Below, piece after piece: positions 35,145-44,875 of a stretch of DNA of 64,000 nucleotides. The translations under genes and the position numbers were made by a program. Position 1 is the stretch's first letter, and each line of letters opens with the position of its first letter. Where the stretch lies: positions 1 through 64,000 of the forward strand of contig NZ_RYDL01000012.1 in NCBI RefSeq assembly GCF_003968755.1, in the 5' to 3' direction. This DNA is from Flavobacterium sp. RSP15 (lineage in GTDB: Bacteria; Bacteroidota; Bacteroidia; Flavobacteriales; Flavobacteriaceae). The notes beneath the pieces are model-generated. The model saw nothing but the letters and a program-made list of their open reading frames with translations, did no database searches and was not told the origin of the DNA.

Positions 35145-35864
35145 TTATAAAAAACTCAGTATTTTGTTTAACGCTCTAATAAAAATATTCGGCCTAGGTA
35201 TATTGGCTCTGTCCCTTTCTAAATTAGCTAAAATAGTATTTCTATCTCCTAACGAATTTCCGTAAACTAAAAACTCAGATGAGAATTCATTTATTTTTTT
35301 AAATCTTACTTCATTTATAGACGAAAATTTAAAAAACAAATCTAAATCACCAGCTATTTTGAAATTATTGATATCAAATCCACCCACACTAAAATATAAT
35401 TTCTTTGTAAAAATTGCTGATGGTTGAACAAATGGAAATATACCGTTTTTTAACAATAGTTTAGCAAAATATCTTCCTTTTATTTTTTTTGTTCTTTCAA
35501 ATTTCAAATTAATATTATAAGAATTTGAATACACAACATCATTGTTAGATTTCATAATATTGTCATACATTTTCTCAAATCCATTAATTAATATTATGTC
35601 ATCTGAATTTACCCAAGTAATAATTTCTCCTTCTGATTCTTCAAAACCCATATGAATCGCATCATACATTCCGTTTCCATTTTTTTGATGTATTATTTTT
35701 AAATTAGGATATCTTTTTAAGATTTTTAATGTATCATCTGTTGAGCCACCGTCTACTATTATATGCTCAAAAGGAATGGATAATTTCTGTATTGATTTAA
35801 TGTTATTTTCAATAAAATCAGCTCCATTTAACACCGGAGTTATAATACTTATCATATTTTTCAT
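35145..35864 (-). CDS. Glycosyltransferase family 2
   Basis: This GT-A inverting glycosyltransferase of about 239 residues starts at the ATG at 35864, which overlaps the TGA of the polymerase gene (ATGA). The longer open frame to 35966 lies inside that gene and is not used. IISIITPVLNGADFIENN is the usual start, VDGGSTDDTLKIL the nucleotide-binding motif and TWVNSDDIIL the metal-binding acidic segment. It is of the WcaE-like short type. Another start at 35855 is possible. Confidence 0.87.
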   Translation of the reverse strand: MKNMISIITPVLNGADFIENNIKSIQKLSIPFEHIIVDGGSTDDTLKILKRYPNLKIIHQKNGNGMYDAIHMGFEESEGEIITWVNSDDIILINGFEKMYDNIMKSNNDVVYSNSYNINLKFERTKKIKGRYFAKLLLKNGIFPFVQPSAIFTKKLYFSVGGFDINNFKIAGDLDLFFKFSSINEVRFKKINEFSSEFLVYGNSLGDRNTILANLERDRANIPRPNIFIRALNKILSFL

Positions 35865-37183
35865 TTTAAAATTTGGGTTTCTTTTTTTTGAACTATAAAC
35901 AAAAGAACAGCGATTATTAATAAGAACATAGATGTATTTACAATAAATTGCGAAAGCATCACGCAAATAAACAAAGCCTGTAATTTTTTGTCAAAACCTT
36001 TAAGAGCATTTTTGAATCTTATAAAAAAAACAAACCATAATGTTAGACCTATAATCCCTGAACGTGCTATTAAATTTATTATAAAACTATGGGGTACACT
36101 ATCAATTCTATTTTCATATATGGCATATGAGGACGCTGTTAAATAAGGTGAGGAAGGAATACTAATCATGTTTGGACCAGTCCCTGTGATAAAGAAAACG
36201 GGTTCATCGTAAAGAAAATTTAATGCCGCTCTGTCAAATACTTCAAAACTACTGAAAATTTCAGGCTCTTGGGCATTAACTTTTTCTTTTTGATTATAAC
36301 CATCTCCATCCATAACTGTAACTTCTATTTTTTTTAATGTTTGTTCTCTAAAAAACTCATTTTGATTAAGAAAAAATAATGCGGAGAGAATGAGGGGAAT
36401 ACCAAAAAAAAGATACTTATATCTTTGTGTAATTACAATAAATACTGTTCCCCAAACTAAAGTTATTAAATAAGCTGATGCAGATAAACTTATAACTAAC
36501 CCTATAATTGAAGACCATATACCTATTTTAACAAGCTTATTTATATTGCTAGCACTAAATGTTACTAAAAATAGCAAAACAAAAGAACAGATACGGCCGA
36601 AAGCTCTAGGCTCTCCGTTAAATCCGGTAAAACGGTCACCTAATATTCTTGACCCTGAAAAAAATATCTGTTTTAAACCTCCATTCAGAGCAGTATCAAA
36701 AAATGCCATCATCAAAGTAAAAAACATTATTAAAGAAATTGCTTTCGATAGATAATCAATAGTGATGCGTTTTTTATTAAGCCATAATAACAGTATTAAC
36801 ATTAAAGCAAACTCAGCAATCAGTCTAACTACTTGAACTATTGCCCTCCCCTCAGATTTTTGGCTCCAACTTCTCTCATAATCATATCTAGAGACCCATG
36901 GTTCTATATAACCAAAAATAATAGCCAATAATACCAAATAAAAGAATTCTACATAGAGTGGCGCTAATAATCCCTTTGCTTTTTTAGGAATAAGCTTATA
37001 TTGAAATAGTAATTTTGGAATAAAAACTAGTGCAATAAAATAATGAATAGATAATGAAAACCCAAAAGGAATAACAAACCTGTCATTCATTAAAGATACA
37101 ATGATTATAGCCACTATCCCTTTTGTATTATTTCTAACAAAAAAGAAAAAAAATAGGATAAGCAATAAAAAAGTTCCAATCAT
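35861..37183 (-). CDS. wzy: O-antigen/capsule polymerase (Wzy-like)
   Basis: This 440-residue membrane protein has about ten to twelve hydrophobic segments and a large polar loop in the second half (residues about 290-365), the Wzy/O-antigen-ligase layout. Sequence identity among such proteins is low, so the call rests on topology and context. Wzx is encoded 2 kb upstream, and the locus has a full Wzx/Wzy/Wza/Wzc set. It would join repeat units at the periplasmic side of the inner membrane. Confidence 0.8.
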   Translation of the reverse strand: MIGTFLLLILFFFFFVRNNTKGIVAIIIVSLMNDRFVIPFGFSLSIHYFIALVFIPKLLFQYKLIPKKAKGLLAPLYVEFFYLVLLAIIFGYIEPWVSRYDYERSWSQKSEGRAIVQVVRLIAEFALMLILLLWLNKKRITIDYLSKAISLIMFFTLMMAFFDTALNGGLKQIFFSGSRILGDRFTGFNGEPRAFGRICSFVLLFLVTFSASNINKLVKIGIWSSIIGLVISLSASAYLITLVWGTVFIVITQRYKYLFFGIPLILSALFFLNQNEFFREQTLKKIEVTVMDGDGYNQKEKVNAQEPEIFSSFEVFDRAALNFLYDEPVFFITGTGPNMISIPSSPYLTASSYAIYENRIDSVPHSFIINLIARSGIIGLTLWFVFFIRFKNALKGFDKKLQALFICVMLSQFIVNTSMFLLIIAVLLFIVQKKETQILK

Positions 37184-37354
37184 TCTTTATGATTTTTAGT
37201 ATTTAAAAAATTTATTGTATCGTTTATTCTTTTTAAGCTATTTGAAATTTGAGCTCTCCATTCCAATGCATTACAAAACAGCAACAACAATAAATGAGAG
37301 ATCGAAAAAGAATAAACACTTTACTATTCTAACAATGAAATGATTTTGTTTTTA

Positions 37355-38251
37355 TTAAACATTTATTAATTTTTTAAAAAGAAATTTGATACCGTAACTA
37401 TAGTTATATGACCCACTCAATAATTGGAATATAGGATTTATTGTACCATGCTTTTTCATTTTCAACCATGTCAACGTTTTAAATTTAGAAAGATAGTATG
37501 GAAAATGTTTTTCCATAAAATAAAAACGTGAGTAATCGTAATAAACAGAAAGCTTATTTGAAATGGTGAAGGAATCATTGTGAGATCTAAAGAATGCAAC
37601 TGCTTTATTTGCCGTTATAATTTTCGAGTACAACAAAGCAGTATTCAAAAACAATAATAAATCATTTCCTGCGCCAAATTTTTTAAAATCTAAATTTAAC
37701 GTATTTGGGATATCTATAATTAATGATGTTCTAAGGTCACTTGTTCGGAACATAGAGCACCCCGGAGAAACGGGAAACCCATAAAAGTTATTTAATAAAA
37801 CATCTTGTAAATAAGATGATGATGAATAAACAGTATTAACTTGAACTTTTTCAGAATAATTCTTTTCTACTCCTGATGTAAAAACTTTAATTGTAGATAA
37901 TACAAATGCCGTTTCTTCGTCAAAAACAGCTAATGTTTCTTCAATAAAATTTTCTGAAATTAAATCATCTGAAAATAAAATTTTCGAATATTCCCCCTTC
38001 GCCTCATCTATGCATCGCTTCCAATTTAAAACTGGTCCCACGTTTACACTATTCTGAAATATTTTAATACGATTGTCCTTTGCAGTATAGTTTTGTAAAA
38101 CACCCCAAGTTCCATCTGTACTACAATTATCAACTATAATTATTTCAATATTAGTGTAGGTTTGGTTAATAGCACTTTCAATAGTTTCACTTACTATATG
38201 TTCTCTATTATATACTGGTATTAGTATACTTACTAATGAATTTTTTATCAT
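37355..38251 (-). CDS. Glycosyltransferase family 2
   Basis: This 298-residue GT-A enzyme has VSILIPVYNREHIVSETIES at the start, VDNCSTDGTWGVLQ as the nucleotide-binding motif and KILFSDDLISENF as the metal-binding segment. It overlaps the next upstream gene by 4 bp. It is related to the neighbouring protein at 38248-39162, and together they probably add two sugars of the unit. Confidence 0.88.
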   Translation of the reverse strand: MIKNSLVSILIPVYNREHIVSETIESAINQTYTNIEIIIVDNCSTDGTWGVLQNYTAKDNRIKIFQNSVNVGPVLNWKRCIDEAKGEYSKILFSDDLISENFIEETLAVFDEETAFVLSTIKVFTSGVEKNYSEKVQVNTVYSSSSYLQDVLLNNFYGFPVSPGCSMFRTSDLRTSLIIDIPNTLNLDFKKFGAGNDLLLFLNTALLYSKIITANKAVAFFRSHNDSFTISNKLSVYYDYSRFYFMEKHFPYYLSKFKTLTWLKMKKHGTINPIFQLLSGSYNYSYGIKFLFKKLINV

Positions 38252-39162
38252 TTTAAAATTCGTTTACCTATTGAGTAAAATATATCGACGAACTTCAAAT
38301 AGACAAAATATTTTTGTCCATATAGTTTTCGAATTCTGCTATTATACCAATCTTTTTCTTCTTTAGTTAATCTTGTTATTTGACTGTTATAACTCTGTCT
38401 TAATTGTCTTTTCAGTGGTCTTTCATAAAACGACTTTTTTAAGCCGCTTTTATTCCCAATGGCAAGTATTCTATCATGATAATTTATATAATCTTTCCAT
38501 TTACTTTGTATTGATAATACTACGTTGTCTTCCCCAGTCATATCATATATCCCAATTAGCCTTTTTATATATCCAACATCACCTTGTAACATAGATATCA
38601 TAAAAGATTGAACATCGTGTGTAATTAAGTTATCAATATAAAAATCATTCTTAATTGCTGTTTCCCTATTTAACAAAACAAAAAATATTTGAGGTACCCG
38701 CTTAAAGTTAAAATAATTTTTGTATAGATCCTTCCCTTTTATATAAGGATTAAACCGATAGGACTCCATTTGGTCTTTTTCCTTAAATCTAATTAAAAAA
38801 TCACCAAAAACCAGTTGAATATTGGAGTTCTCCTTAATAACTAAAGAAGCATCTGAAAGATAATCATCATAAATTAAATAGTTGTCATCATCCAAAATAA
38901 TATAAAAATCACCAGTTGCTTTTTCAAGGCAATTACGCCAATTGGGCACCATTCCGCGGTTTACTTCATTCCTGTAATACGTTAAGTTCGGAACATTTAA
39001 GAAATCTGTTTTTATCATTTCCTCAGTTCCATCAATGGAACAATTATCCGAAATAATTAGTTCATAATTATCATATGTCTGTTTTAAAACAGATTCAATT
39101 GCTCTTTTAAGCTTCCCTTTTCTATTGTATGTGGGAATACAAACAGATATTTTAGTATTCAT
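38248..39162 (-). CDS. Glycosyltransferase family 2
   Basis: This 304-residue GT-A enzyme has ISVCIPTYNRKGKLKRAIES at the start, SDNCSIDGTEEM and the acidic metal-binding stretch FYIILDDDNYLIYDD. It is a paralogue of the preceding protein. It overlaps the wzx gene by one base, and translation is probably coupled. Confidence 0.88.
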   Translation of the reverse strand: MNTKISVCIPTYNRKGKLKRAIESVLKQTYDNYELIISDNCSIDGTEEMIKTDFLNVPNLTYYRNEVNRGMVPNWRNCLEKATGDFYIILDDDNYLIYDDYLSDASLVIKENSNIQLVFGDFLIRFKEKDQMESYRFNPYIKGKDLYKNYFNFKRVPQIFFVLLNRETAIKNDFYIDNLITHDVQSFMISMLQGDVGYIKRLIGIYDMTGEDNVVLSIQSKWKDYINYHDRILAIGNKSGLKKSFYERPLKRQLRQSYNSQITRLTKEEKDWYNSRIRKLYGQKYFVYLKFVDIFYSIGKRILK

Positions 39163-40544
39163 TAACTAAATATTTTTGTTAATAATTGCGATTTTTTATT
39201 TGAAAAAATAAAATAATAAACTTGTATTGGGTTTATAATAAAAACTAGAACTCCACTTACTAATGTTCCTAACACTACCCCATTTATACCCATCACATAA
39301 TGTTTTGCAAATAAAACTGAAAGAGGAATATTAATTATTGCAGAAATAAGTACTAGTATTGTATTTAATCTGACTTTTGACAAACCGTTCAATACCATAC
39401 CAAAAATGTTATTCCACACTACAAAAAACGCTTGAATCACAAATAATAAAATAAATTCATTTCCTATAACATCAAAACTTTTCCCAATCCAGATTTTCAA
39501 AATAGGTTTAAACAATAATGCCATCAAAATCAACCCAAAGATAATATATGGAATAATTCTTAATTGTTTCTTTATAATTCGTCTTATCCAATTATAATCA
39601 TTCAAGATATAGGCCTCTGTATATGCAGACCACAAAGGAGCCATTGCAATGCCAAATACCATATAAGAAATACTAAAATATTTTTGGGCAATTGAAAAAG
39701 GCGTAACATTTTCAGGCCCTAATACTTGAGTTATTATCATTAAATCTGTTTGAGCAATAATAATAATTGAAATTTGTATGATAAAATATTTAAAACCTAA
39801 GCCAAATAAGTCTTTGGAATATTTCCATCGAACATATGACCAACTTGGACTAAAGTCAATATACTCGTCATTAAAACTTTTTAAGCTAAAAATAGTATAT
39901 ACAATTATTGGGATTATTGAATAAGCTATACCAAAAAATAGAAGACTATTATATGCTGATTTATATAAAATAAGTACAACTATAAAAGATATTATACCGC
40001 TTACTAAATTTATAACTGAATTTCTTGAAGTTTTTTGACTTGCACTGTATAAAGCCCCTACAAGCTTAACAACGAATTGGATTAAAAAAAAAGTAAAAAT
40101 CCAAAAAACTAACTTCGAAAAATCTTTAATCTCATTTTTAGGAACGTTGAAAATTATTCCCCAATCGACATAATGATAAACTATTAAAAATATTATAAAT
40201 ACGACGAACATAATTATTGTCATCAAAGCATAAGTTGTACTTACATATATTCTGGCTTTTTTGTAATCTTTTAACGCTACTGATTCTGCAAATTTATTTC
40301 TTAATCCATTTCCTAATCCAATATCAAAAAAAGTAACCCATGTTATTACTGAACTTAATGTAATCCATATACCATACTTAACATCTCCAAGATAACGCAG
40401 TAAAAGTGGTACTAATGCTAAATTAAGTGCGATTTGGAACCCATTTAATATAAACATTGAAAGCATTTGTTTCTTTAACTGAATCGTTCTTAGATGTCCC
40501 GAATTAAACCATAATTTTAACTTTTTCATCTGTATTTTATTCAT
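39162..40544 (-). CDS. wzx: Repeat-unit flippase (Wzx-like)
   Basis: This 460-residue polytopic membrane protein of the polysaccharide transporter (MATE/MOP) type has about twelve to fourteen hydrophobic segments. It starts with LSMFILNGFQIALNLALVPL and GIWITLSSVITWVTFFDIGLGNGLRN, the characteristic N-terminal signature of these proteins. It would flip undecaprenyl-linked units across the inner membrane for Wzy. It lies between the glycosyltransferase genes and the tyvelose-type epimerase gene. Confidence 0.9.
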   Translation of the reverse strand: MNKIQMKKLKLWFNSGHLRTIQLKKQMLSMFILNGFQIALNLALVPLLLRYLGDVKYGIWITLSSVITWVTFFDIGLGNGLRNKFAESVALKDYKKARIYVSTTYALMTIIMFVVFIIFLIVYHYVDWGIIFNVPKNEIKDFSKLVFWIFTFFLIQFVVKLVGALYSASQKTSRNSVINLVSGIISFIVVLILYKSAYNSLLFFGIAYSIIPIIVYTIFSLKSFNDEYIDFSPSWSYVRWKYSKDLFGLGFKYFIIQISIIIIAQTDLMIITQVLGPENVTPFSIAQKYFSISYMVFGIAMAPLWSAYTEAYILNDYNWIRRIIKKQLRIIPYIIFGLILMALLFKPILKIWIGKSFDVIGNEFILLFVIQAFFVVWNNIFGMVLNGLSKVRLNTILVLISAIINIPLSVLFAKHYVMGINGVVLGTLVSGVLVFIINPIQVYYFIFSNKKSQLLTKIFS

Positions 40545-40553
40545 CTAAAAATG

Positions 40554-41591
40554 TTATTTAGAATTTAATTCTACAGTACCACCAAGCCATTCAAGCATTT
40601 TAATTATACCTTTTCTAGCTTCAATTTGGGGTTTCCAAGAAGTAAGCGCTGCTATTTTTTTATTGTCAGCAACAAATAACAACTGATCACTTTCTCTAGG
40701 AGGTAATTTGTTGTATTCCATTTTCACATCCAGTAATTCCTCCAATAAACCAAAAAGCTCCAGTAAAGACAGACTGTTTTCTATACCACCTCCAATGTTA
40801 AAGGCGTTACCTTGTACCTTTTCTATATTTTTTACAGCAGTAAAATATAGTGAGACGACATCATCTGCATGCAATACATCTCTTACTTGTTTTCCCGTTC
40901 CAGAAATGGTGAATTTTTCTGTGTTTGAATGGTTTTTAATTTCAAGCGCTTTTTGACAAAACCACCCAATCCATCCCTGATCAATTGTGGCATGTTGGTT
41001 GCCTCCATACATTGAAGAATGCCTAAATACCACTGTTTTTATGCCATAAATGCGATTAAAATCTAATAGATATTGATCGGCAGCACCTTTAGAACAACCA
41101 TAAGGCGAATGAAAATTCAGCGGTGCCTTTTCATCAAAACCGTTAGGGTATTCTTTGCATACATATCGTGTTTCTTTCTCTTCAAAAGTTAATTCATCAA
41201 AATCACCATATACTTTATTTGATGATGAATACAATACCATTGCATTGGGTGCATATTTCCTGATAGAATCCAATAAATTGAATGTCCCCATTGCATTTAT
41301 TTCAAAATCCAATCTTGGATTGTTAATAGAGGTTGTCATTGCTACCTGTCCTGCCAAATGGAAAACAACATCGGGCTGTTCTTCTTTAATTACCGTTTCA
41401 ACGTCATTTAAATTTCGGATGTCAAAGGGATAGTATTTAAATTCACCCTGTTTTTTAAGCCACTCTAAGTTTAGAGCACTTCCAAATCGAAATAAATTAT
41501 CAAAAACAACCAGTTCTTCTCCTCTTTTTAAAACTTCGGCAGCCAAATTACTGCCTATAAATCCACAACCTCCTGTTATTAGATACTTCAT
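40554..41591 (-). CDS. rfbE: CDP-tyvelose (CDP-paratose) 2-epimerase
   Basis: This 345-residue extended SDR has YLITGGCGFIGSNLA at the start and the active site Y164xxxK168 in SPYGCSKGAADQYLLDF. Long stretches (HLAGQVAMTTSI, YSSSNKVYGD, FRHSSMYGGNQ, ISGTGKQVRDVLHADD) match the Salmonella tyvelose epimerase as I remember it. It would turn CDP-paratose into CDP-tyvelose, both 3,6-dideoxyhexoses. It follows the 4-reductase gene after 4 bp and closes the CDP-dideoxyhexose cassette. Confidence 0.9.
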   Translation of the reverse strand: MKYLITGGCGFIGSNLAAEVLKRGEELVVFDNLFRFGSALNLEWLKKQGEFKYYPFDIRNLNDVETVIKEEQPDVVFHLAGQVAMTTSINNPRLDFEINAMGTFNLLDSIRKYAPNAMVLYSSSNKVYGDFDELTFEEKETRYVCKEYPNGFDEKAPLNFHSPYGCSKGAADQYLLDFNRIYGIKTVVFRHSSMYGGNQHATIDQGWIGWFCQKALEIKNHSNTEKFTISGTGKQVRDVLHADDVVSLYFTAVKNIEKVQGNAFNIGGGIENSLSLLELFGLLEELLDVKMEYNKLPPRESDQLLFVADNKKIAALTSWKPQIEARKGIIKMLEWLGGTVELNSK

Positions 41592-41595
41592 TTTT

Positions 41596-42468
41596 TTAAT
41601 CTTTTAAAATTTTTTGAATTCCTTCAATAATGGTCACTTTTGGTTTCCATCCCAACCCGATTAATTTTGTATTATCCAATTCTGGAATCATAACATCTCC
41701 TTTTCTGTACGGAATTTTGCCGAATTTTAACTTGTAAGCTATTTTACTTTTATTTAATTTTTCTACTTCTCCTGCAAGAATTAAAACAAATTCTTTTACC
41801 TCGGTAAATATATTTGTCCCAATGTCAAATTGACTCCACTTTGGCAAACTCATTGTTTTTTGTAAAACTAAATCGTATGCAGCAACAACATCCGTTATGT
41901 AAATAAAATCTCTTTTCTGAATTCCAGAAGTTAAATTAATATCGTCTGTTTTAGCAATCATTTCATTCATTAGCCAAGGCAAAAACTTATTCGTATCGTC
42001 TTTAGGCCCATACATCTGTTCAATTTTAAAATTAATAACTTGTATCTTTTCCGAACGTTGAGAAAGCCAATCGGCAAATTGTGCTTTAGATAAACTATAA
42101 TCATTAAGATTTCTGGGCAATAATGAGTCCGTATTAATGAATGTTTGCACGTTATTTTTTATTGCTTCATTCAATAAATTTAAACCAAAAATTAAATTTG
42201 AATTAATAATATCAATTAAACTTTCATTGGTTCTGCCGTAACTACAGACTGTATTTATTACTACATCCACTTTTTCATCACTAAAAACTGTTTTAAAATC
42301 GACTTTGTCAATATTATAAATTTTTACTTTATCTAACAAATGATTAATTCTCCAAGTGTCAGATGTAGTTCTTTTTAAAACAATTACATCTAATCCCTGT
42401 TTAATAAAGGACTCCAATAGATGGCTTCCTAAAAACCCAGTTGCACCAGTTAACAAGATGGTACTCAT
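41596..42468 (-). CDS. CDP-3,6-dideoxyhexose 4-reductase (paratose/abequose synthase-like)
   Basis: This 290-residue SDR reduces the 4-keto group of the CDP-3,6-dideoxy intermediate. It has the motif ILLTGATGFLGSHLLES and the catalytic pair Y124xxxK128 in NDYSLSKAQFADWL, preceded by TDSLLPRN. Its sequence resembles abequose and paratose synthases. With a tyvelose-type epimerase downstream, CDP-paratose is the more likely product. It shares one base with the rfbH-like gene. Confidence 0.85.
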   Translation of the reverse strand: MSTILLTGATGFLGSHLLESFIKQGLDVIVLKRTTSDTWRINHLLDKVKIYNIDKVDFKTVFSDEKVDVVINTVCSYGRTNESLIDIINSNLIFGLNLLNEAIKNNVQTFINTDSLLPRNLNDYSLSKAQFADWLSQRSEKIQVINFKIEQMYGPKDDTNKFLPWLMNEMIAKTDDINLTSGIQKRDFIYITDVVAAYDLVLQKTMSLPKWSQFDIGTNIFTEVKEFVLILAGEVEKLNKSKIAYKLKFGKIPYRKGDVMIPELDNTKLIGLGWKPKVTIIEGIQKILKD

Positions 42469-43793
42469 TAGAAATTCAAACCAAAAAATTCTTCCATTTT
42501 TTCGACCACAAAATCCAGATGATCATTAGTTAAGGCTGGTTGAACCCCAATCCAAAAGGTATCGTTCATCGTTTTGTCCGTATGGGTTAAGTCACCTACT
42601 ACTCGGTATTCGATGTCTTTAAAGTAAGGCTGTTTAGTTAAATTCCCGGCAAATAATAACCGAGTACCTATTTTATGATTGTCCAAGAATTTTAATAAAT
42701 CAACTCTGTTGGAACCGCAATTGTCTTTTAAAGTGATAGGGAAACCAAACCAGGATGGATTACTGTTTTCAGTAGCTACCGGCAAATGAATGAAATCATT
42801 TAAAGTTTGCAGTTTTTCTTTTAAATATGCGAAATTTTCACGGCGTCTGGCAATAAAAAAATCTAATTTGTCCAGTTGCGCCAAGCCACAAGCCGCTTGC
42901 ATATCAGTAATTTTTAAATTATAGCCTAAGTGTGAATACACGTATTTATGGTCATATCCGTAGGGCAGATCACCATGTTTTTGTTCAAAACGACAGCCAC
43001 AAGTATTGTCACATCCTGGCGCACAGTAGCAATCACGCCCCCAATCTCTGTAGGATTCTGCTATGGATTTTAACTCCGAGGAATTCATGAACACGGCTCC
43101 GCCTTCACCCATTGTCATGTGGTGGGCAGGATAAAAACTCAAAGTACCTATGTCGCCAAAAGTACCGCATTTTTGTCCATTATATTCTGCTCCTAGAGCA
43201 TCGCAGGTATCTTCAATCAACCAAAGATTGTATTTTTTACAAAGTTCGGTTACTTTTTTCAAATTAAAAGGATTACCTAAGGCGTGAGCCAACATTATCG
43301 CTTTGGTTTTTGGGGTTATTGCCGCTTCGATTAAATCTGCATTAACATTGTGGGTATGAATGTCAACATCTACAAAAACAGGAATCGCTCCAAATTGCAC
43401 AATAGGATTTACTGTTGTAGGAAAACCGGCTGCCACACCAATGACCTCATCTCCTTTTTTAATGGCGCGATCTCCTAATTTATGTGACGTCAAAGTGCTA
43501 AAAGCCACTAAATTTGCCGAAGAACCAGAATTAACAGACAAACAATGTTTAACGCCTAAAAAGGCTGCCAACTTTTTTTCAAATTCTGCATTAAAACGCC
43601 CGGTCGTTAACCAAGCATCTAAGGATGCCGCAACCATATTTTGCATCTCTTCCTCACCTAATAACTTTCCCGAAGGAGGAACAACTGTTTCTCCAGGAAT
43701 AAAAGGGGTTGGCGCATAATTTATAGCAGCATATTTTGATACTAAACCAGCTATTTCATTTCGTAAATTCTCTAATTGTGCTTTCTTTTCCAT
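42468..43793 (-). CDS. rfbH: CDP-4-keto-6-deoxy-D-glucose 3-dehydrase (E1)
   Basis: RfbH removes the 3-hydroxyl group using pyridoxamine phosphate and an iron-sulfur cluster. In this 441-residue protein the lysine of normal aminotransferases is replaced by histidine in SFYPAHHMTMGEGG (residues 219-232), the diagnostic feature of the enzyme. A cysteine cluster at residues 255-267 (CYCAPGCDNTCGC) can hold the cluster. It needs an electron donor, for which the reductase encoded at 45855-46835 is the natural candidate. Confidence 0.95.
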   Translation of the reverse strand: MEKKAQLENLRNEIAGLVSKYAAINYAPTPFIPGETVVPPSGKLLGEEEMQNMVAASLDAWLTTGRFNAEFEKKLAAFLGVKHCLSVNSGSSANLVAFSTLTSHKLGDRAIKKGDEVIGVAAGFPTTVNPIVQFGAIPVFVDVDIHTHNVNADLIEAAITPKTKAIMLAHALGNPFNLKKVTELCKKYNLWLIEDTCDALGAEYNGQKCGTFGDIGTLSFYPAHHMTMGEGGAVFMNSSELKSIAESYRDWGRDCYCAPGCDNTCGCRFEQKHGDLPYGYDHKYVYSHLGYNLKITDMQAACGLAQLDKLDFFIARRRENFAYLKEKLQTLNDFIHLPVATENSNPSWFGFPITLKDNCGSNRVDLLKFLDNHKIGTRLLFAGNLTKQPYFKDIEYRVVGDLTHTDKTMNDTFWIGVQPALTNDHLDFVVEKMEEFFGLNF

Positions 43794-43801
43794 GCTAAAT
43801 G

Positions 43802-44875
43802 TTAATTGCTGTAATTTGTAATTTCGTTTAAAGTCTGTTCGCGCATATTTTTACCTTCTCTCCAATCCTGATGCCAATTTACGATGAGATTGAGCGTATA
43901 TTCCAAATTCCATTTGGGCTGCCAATTCAATCTTGACGCTGCCTTGGAACAATCTAATTTTAAAAAACCTGCTTCGTGTGGATTGTTGTTCTGGTCTAAT
44001 TCCCATCCAGCTCCTTCTCCCCAAGTAGCCACCATTTGATCCAGAATCCAATTCACGGGTTTGCAATCTTCGTCTTTGGGACCAAAATTCCATGGTTGTG
44101 CGTATTCTTGACCATTAGTATACAAATTTTCTGCTAAAACTAGATAGCCTGACAAGGGTTCCAAAACATGCTGCCAAGGTCTAGTGGACAAAGGATTGCG
44201 AACAATCACCGATTCTGATTTTTCAAACGCCTTGAGAATATCTGGTATCAATCGGTCATCTGCCCAATCACCACCTCCTATGACATTCCCTGCTCTGGCA
44301 GTAGCCAATGCAGCAGTGCCTTTCGTATTAAAAAAAGAGTTTCGATAAGCCGATGTAACCAATTCGGCACAACCCTTGCTGCTGCTGTAAGGATCATGAC
44401 CGCCCATAGGTTCATTTTCCCTATAGCCCCAAGCCCACTCCTTGTTTTCATAACACTTATCAGTGGTAACAGATACGATTGCCTTTAAATTGGGACAAGA
44501 CCTTGCTGCCTCCAATACATTTACGGTACCAATCACGTTGGTGGTATATGTATCCACGGGTTCTACATAAGATAACCGTACCAAAGGTTGTGCCGCCATA
44601 TGAATTAAAACATCTGGATTAAAGCCAAGCATGCTTTTCTTTAACTGCTCCAAGTTTCTAATATCTCCTACTTCAGATTCCATGTTCGTGGCAACATCAG
44701 CCACTACGAATAGGGAGGGATTGGTTGGTGGTGCTAAAGAATACCCTTTAACTGTAGCGCCCATCGATTGAAGCCACAATGACAACCAACTTCCCTTAAA
44801 ACCAGTATGTCCGGTTAGAAACACTTTCTTATCTTTCCAAAAAGAAGGATTTACTTTTCCTTTTACTCCTTCCAT
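43802..44875 (-). CDS. rfbG: CDP-glucose 4,6-dehydratase
   Basis: RfbG makes CDP-4-keto-6-deoxy-D-glucose. The 357-residue extended SDR has VFLTGHTGFKGSWLSLWLQ near the start and the active site DPYSSSKGCAELV with STDKCYEN before it, all typical of the family. The gene overlaps rfbF by 13 bp and precedes rfbH by 8 bp, in the common order F-G-H. Confidence 0.95.
   Translation of the reverse strand: MEGVKGKVNPSFWKDKKVFLTGHTGFKGSWLSLWLQSMGATVKGYSLAPPTNPSLFVVADVATNMESEVGDIRNLEQLKKSMLGFNPDVLIHMAAQPLVRLSYVEPVDTYTTNVIGTVNVLEAARSCPNLKAIVSVTTDKCYENKEWAWGYRENEPMGGHDPYSSSKGCAELVTSAYRNSFFNTKGTAALATARAGNVIGGGDWADDRLIPDILKAFEKSESVIVRNPLSTRPWQHVLEPLSGYLVLAENLYTNGQEYAQPWNFGPKDEDCKPVNWILDQMVATWGEGAGWELDQNNNPHEAGFLKLDCSKAASRLNWQPKWNLEYTLNLIVNWHQDWREGKNMREQTLNEITNYSN

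Noticed and set aside
37184..37354. Possible gene tail (ALEWRAQISNSLKRINDTINF) upstream of the polymerase gene
   Set aside because: The short open frame of about 38 codons lacks a start and I could not match it to a family, so a remnant is possible but not supported.
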